From positions 1 through 55,820 of the forward strand of contig VGPF01000009.1 in assembly GCA_016875535.1 (NCBI GenBank): a DNA stretch of 55,820 nt, read 5' to 3'. Position 1 is the first letter of the stretch. Every line of letters starts with the position of its first letter. The position numbers and the translations under genes are program-made. The DNA is from Chloroflexota bacterium. Its GTDB lineage: Bacteria > Chloroflexota > Dehalococcoidia > SHYB01. Shown here in pieces: positions 53,330 through 55,820 of the stretch. Below the pieces are notes generated by a model, which was not told where the DNA came from, made no database searches, and was given only the letters and a program-made list of their open reading frames with translations.

Positions 53330-53677
53330 ATGGCGAAGCACGTAACCTTTTATTGGAAGACCACCTGAACCACGTGCCGCAAGGCGAAGGCGTCGCTTTC
53401 GCAAAAGGGCGTGAAGTTCACCGAGCGCGAGCTGGCCAAGCAGCCCCTGACCCCGGATGAGATCAAGCGGCTCTCTGGCGGCAAGCCGAACGACCTGATT
53501 GATCGCAAGAAGCCCTCCTTCCGCGCCCTCGGCATCGGCGATAAGACCCTCTCCGATAAAGAGGCCATCGAACTGATGCTGAAGAACCCGAGCATCATCC
53601 GCCGCCCGATCTACGACGTGGACGGGCAGATCGTCCTCGGCGTGGACGAGGCGAAGCTGAAGAAGCTTCTTGGTTAG
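53330..53677 (+). CDS. ArsC/Spx-family selenoprotein, UTTC active site
   Basis: Decoding TGA 53366-53368, the frame from ATG 53330 gives 115 residues: MAKHVTFYWKTT, U13-T-T-C16, RKAKASLSQKGVKF, then ERELAKQPLTPDEIKRL, RALGIGDKTLSDKEAIELM and the ArsC-type IIRRPIYDVDGQIVLG. The TGA lies exactly at the catalytic first Cys of the ArsC/Spx CxxC motif. The ATG has GGAGG five bases upstream and just follows the hemQ gene. A normal caller would report only 53411-53677, without the active site. Likely a glutaredoxin-like reductase or arsenate-reductase relative. A stem-loop lies downstream at SECIS distance. Confidence 0.88.
53384..53402 (+). promoter_or_regulatory. Candidate SECIS of the ArsC-like gene
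   Basis: GCGAAG (53384-53389) pairs with TTTCGC (53397-53402), with one G-U pair, around the loop GCGTCGC. The loop starts 21 bases after the TGA. Confidence 0.5.
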
Positions 53678-53694
53678 GAAGTCAGGAACACTAA

Positions 53695-54108
53695 GTGTCC
53701 GGATCGCAGTCTCGGCAAGAGGGATGCAGCCAACCCGCGCTGCCTGATCTGCTGGAGGGCATCGCGCGCTTCAACCGTGGCGAATACCACCCCTGCCATG
53801 AGATCGTCGAAGCCCTGTGGAAGCGCACGCCCGGCCCTGTCCGCGATCTCTACCAGGGCATCATCCAGCTCGCTATCGCCCTCCACCACACGCGCAGCGG
53901 CAACTTCGCCGGCGCCACGGCGATGTACGAGAAGGCCATCGCCAAGCTCGTGCCCCTTGAGCCGGCCTGTCAGGGCGTGGATGTAGCGGGCCTGGCGGCC
54001 CAGGCGCGCGCGGCGCAATCGGCCGTCGCGGCCCTCGGCGCGGGCGGCCTTTCGCGCTTCGAGTGGAGCCGCGCGCCGAAGATCAGCCTGCGCGACACCT
54101 CGGTATAA
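53695..54108 (+). CDS. DUF309 protein
   Basis: A 137-residue helical protein with the DUF309 core: FNRGEYHPCHEIVEALWKRTPGPVRDLYQGIIQLAIALHHTRSGNFAGA. The H-E-x-x-E-x-x-W motif and YQGIIQ...A.HH suggest a metal-binding four-helix fold. Function unknown. It starts at GTG 53695, 17 bases after the selenoprotein gene, and ends seven bases before tldD, so it is in an operon. Confidence 0.87.
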   Translation: MSGSQSRQEGCSQPALPDLLEGIARFNRGEYHPCHEIVEALWKRTPGPVRDLYQGIIQLAIALHHTRSGNFAGATAMYEKAIAKLVPLEPACQGVDVAGLAAQARAAQSAVAALGAGGLSRFEWSRAPKISLRDTSV

Positions 54109-54115
54109 TGCGCCC

Positions 54116-55555
54116 ATGAAAGAGTTGCTGATGCGCGCCCTGGATACCGCCGTGAAGCGCGGCGCCTCCTATGCCGATGTCCGCTACCTGGAGACGAAGC
54201 AGGAAGTCGTCATCGTCAAGGATAACCGCATCGAGGCGGTGACCCGGAACGTGACTCGCGGCTTCGGCGTGCGCGTCATCGCCAACGGCGGTTGGGGCTT
54301 CGCCAGCAGTTCCCGGCTGGACGCCAGGGAGATGGACACGGTGGCGGCCACCGCGGTGCGCATCGCCCAGGCTTCGTCCTCCGTCCTCCGGGATCCGGTG
54401 AACATCGGCGAGCCGTACAAGATCGTCGCGACCTACCGGACACCGGTGCAGCGCGACCCCTTCGCCGTAAGCGCGGAGGCCAAGGCCGCTCTCCTCTTGG
54501 AGGCGACGCGGCAGATGACCAAGGTGAAGCACATCGTCACCGGGACGGCGAACGCGGAGGTCTTGCGGCACCACAAGATCTTCGCCAGCACCGAGGGAAG
54601 CTACATCGAGCAGACGCTCTACGAGACGGGTTGCGCCATAGAGGCGACGGCCGTTGACGGGAGCGAGGTGCAGAACCGTAGCTACCCCAACAGCATCGGC
54701 CGCCACCAGGGCTGCGAGGGCTGGGAGCTGGTGGAGCGCTACGACCTCCCCGGGAACGCGACGCGAATCGCGGAAGAGGCCTCCGCCTTGCTCAAGGCGA
54801 AGCAGTGTCCCTCCGGGGAGACGACGGTGATCCTGGACGGCTCGCAGACGGCGCTCCAGGTGCACGAGTCCTGCGGCCATCCCATCGAGCTCGACCGCGT
54901 CTTCGGCTCAGAGGCCGCCTTCGCAGGGACGAGCTTCCTCACCACGGAGAAGCTCGGCACGTTCAAGTATGGGTCGGATGCGGTGAACATGACGATAGAC
55001 GCGACTATCCCCGGAGGACTCGGCACCTTCGGTTTCGATGATGAAGGCGTTCCCGCCCAGCGCGCCGATATCGTGAAGCGCGGCCTCTTCGTCGGCTACC
55101 TCACCTCCCGGGAGACGGCGGCGAAGCTGGGCTGGCGCAGCAACGGCGCGATGCGCGCCAGCAATTGGGACCGCCTGCCCATCATCCGCATGACGAATGT
55201 GAACCTGGAGCCCGGCCCCTGGCGCCTGGACGACCTCATCGCCGATACGGACAGGGGCATCTATATGCAGACGAACCGCAGCTGGAGCATTGACGATAAG
55301 CGGCTGAACTTCCAGTTCGGGACGGAGATCGCCTGGGAGATCAAGAACGGCAAGCTGGGCGAGATGCTGAAGAACGCCACCTACACCGGGATCACGCCGC
55401 AGTTCTGGGGCTCATGCGACGCCGTTTGCGGCGGCGACGAATGGCTGGTCTGGGGCGTGCCGAACTGCGGCAAGGGCCAGCCGGAGCAGGTGGGCCACGT
55501 GGGCCACGGCGCCGCGCCCGCGCGCTTCCGCAACGTTCGCGTCGGCATGATGTAG
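54116..55555 (+). CDS. tldD: TldD-family metalloprotease
   Basis: A 479-residue protease subunit. RGASYADVRYLETKQEVVIVKDNRIE opens the fold. The zinc motif is HESCGH (H250, E251, H254). GGLGTFGFDDEGVPAQRADIVKRGLFVGYLTSRETAAKL follows. TldD pairs with PmbA/TldE to degrade or trim peptides, for example microcin and PqqA-like precursors. No tldE partner is seen before the window ends. It is last in the hemQ-arsC-DUF309-tldD run. Confidence 0.92.
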   Translation: MKELLMRALDTAVKRGASYADVRYLETKQEVVIVKDNRIEAVTRNVTRGFGVRVIANGGWGFASSSRLDAREMDTVAATAVRIAQASSSVLRDPVNIGEPYKIVATYRTPVQRDPFAVSAEAKAALLLEATRQMTKVKHIVTGTANAEVLRHHKIFASTEGSYIEQTLYETGCAIEATAVDGSEVQNRSYPNSIGRHQGCEGWELVERYDLPGNATRIAEEASALLKAKQCPSGETTVILDGSQTALQVHESCGHPIELDRVFGSEAAFAGTSFLTTEKLGTFKYGSDAVNMTIDATIPGGLGTFGFDDEGVPAQRADIVKRGLFVGYLTSRETAAKLGWRSNGAMRASNWDRLPIIRMTNVNLEPGPWRLDDLIADTDRGIYMQTNRSWSIDDKRLNFQFGTEIAWEIKNGKLGEMLKNATYTGITPQFWGSCDAVCGGDEWLVWGVPNCGKGQPEQVGHVGHGAAPARFRNVRVGMM

Positions 55556-55580
55556 GCCCCATGTCATCCTAAGGGCCTCT

Positions 55581-55812
55581 GGTGCGGCACGCGGTCCGAG
55601 AGGCTCGGACTCGTAGGAACGAGAGTGAAGACACACACGGTCCGAGCAGTCCGGACTCGTAGGAATGAGAGTGACGACACGCGCTCCGGTGCGGCACACG
55701 GAGTCCTTCAGAAAGGACCGCGTTCGTCCGATGTAATCGGACCGCCCCTACAGAGGATGGTGGGTTGCAGGAGCAACCCAGGCGGCGTAGGCCCGTTCGT
55801 CGTGGTGATTGG
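55581..55812. repeat. Terminal hairpin-repeat cluster, including copy B
   Basis: This gene-free stretch holds a 46-bp tandem pair (starting CGGTCCGAG at 55592 and 55638), each unit with a hairpin around GTCCG/CGGAC and the text GACTCGTAGGAA(C/T)GAGAGTGA. GGTGCGGCAC occurs at 55581-55590 and again at 55688-55697. TGGGTTGC-AGGA-GCAACCCA forms a hairpin near 55760-55779. Bases 55789-55812 are the exact inverse of 4919-4942. Confidence 0.75.
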
Positions 55813-55820
55813 GGATCGCC

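Noticed and set aside
55592-55683. CRISPR array
   Set aside because: Only two units, no spacers of regular length between conserved repeats, and no cas genes anywhere in the window.

Overview
The window reads as a piece of a high-GC bacterial chromosome. Gene content suggests a member of the Chloroflexota, probably Dehalococcoidia/SAR202-like. The inference rests on many CaiB/BaiF CoA-transferases and acyl-CoA dehydrogenases, luciferase-like (LLM) flavin oxidoreductases, a deazaflavin (F420)-type oxidoreductase, HspR/DnaK, and selenoproteins. No phylogenetic marker was tested, so the lineage is a hypothesis. No transposase, integrase, rRNA or CRISPR array was seen.

Layout. 1-2.9 kb: the 3' half of a tRNA-Gly, then a three-gene operon containing a UGSC-family gene whose in-frame TGA is best read as selenocysteine, followed by an amidohydrolase. 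3-6.8 kb: small minus-strand operons (GNAT/NIPSNAP-like, EVE domain, LLM oxidoreductase/Dabb). 6.9-11.8 kb: a class-III aminotransferase, an unexplained 295-nt element with paired ends, an AcuC-type deacetylase, an aldo/keto reductase and a second selenoprotein (redoxin, UxxC). 12-15.5 kb: heat-shock block hspR-dnaK facing hsp20 across a shared control region. 15.6-17 kb: sulfite-oxidase-like enzyme and Pcm. 17.2-23.3 kb: tetrapyrrole operon (HTH gene, hemA, hemC, hemD, hemB, small ORF, hemL). 23.4 kb: dnaN. 24.6-28.6 kb: acyl-CoA dehydrogenase, LLM oxidoreductase, cupin, and a LOG-family gene split by a TGA. 35.5 down to 28.6 kb: a six-gene minus-strand acyl-CoA operon (enoyl-CoA hydratase, two acyl-CoA dehydrogenases, three CoA-transferases) behind a good sigma70-type promoter. 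36.4-40.4 kb: a LysR regulator diverging from the glyoxylate shunt pair aceB-aceA.

40.5-46 kb holds the most unusual locus: a minus-strand cassette of a 46-codon peptide ending in Gly-Trp-Ile, a ComQ-like prenyl synthase, a ComP-like multi-spanning PDZ histidine kinase, a LuxR-type response regulator broken by an amber codon, an intact second LuxR-type regulator and an HD-GYP-like protein. Gene content, sizes and overlaps match the Bacillus ComQXPA quorum-sensing system, with the peptide first instead of second. 46.2-55.5 kb: an MbfA-like ferritin/VIT fusion, two sugar-nucleotide epimerases, VanZ-like and geranylgeranyl-reductase-like proteins, a lipoprotein, YjbQ, a HemQ-like protein, a third selenoprotein (ArsC/Spx fold, UxxC), DUF309 and TldD. 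The last 265 bases are hairpin-rich repeats, part of which recurs inverted at 4.9 kb.

The three in-frame TGAs at redox motifs, each followed by a stem-loop at a SECIS-like distance, support each other. They predict selA/selB/selC/selD elsewhere in the genome.
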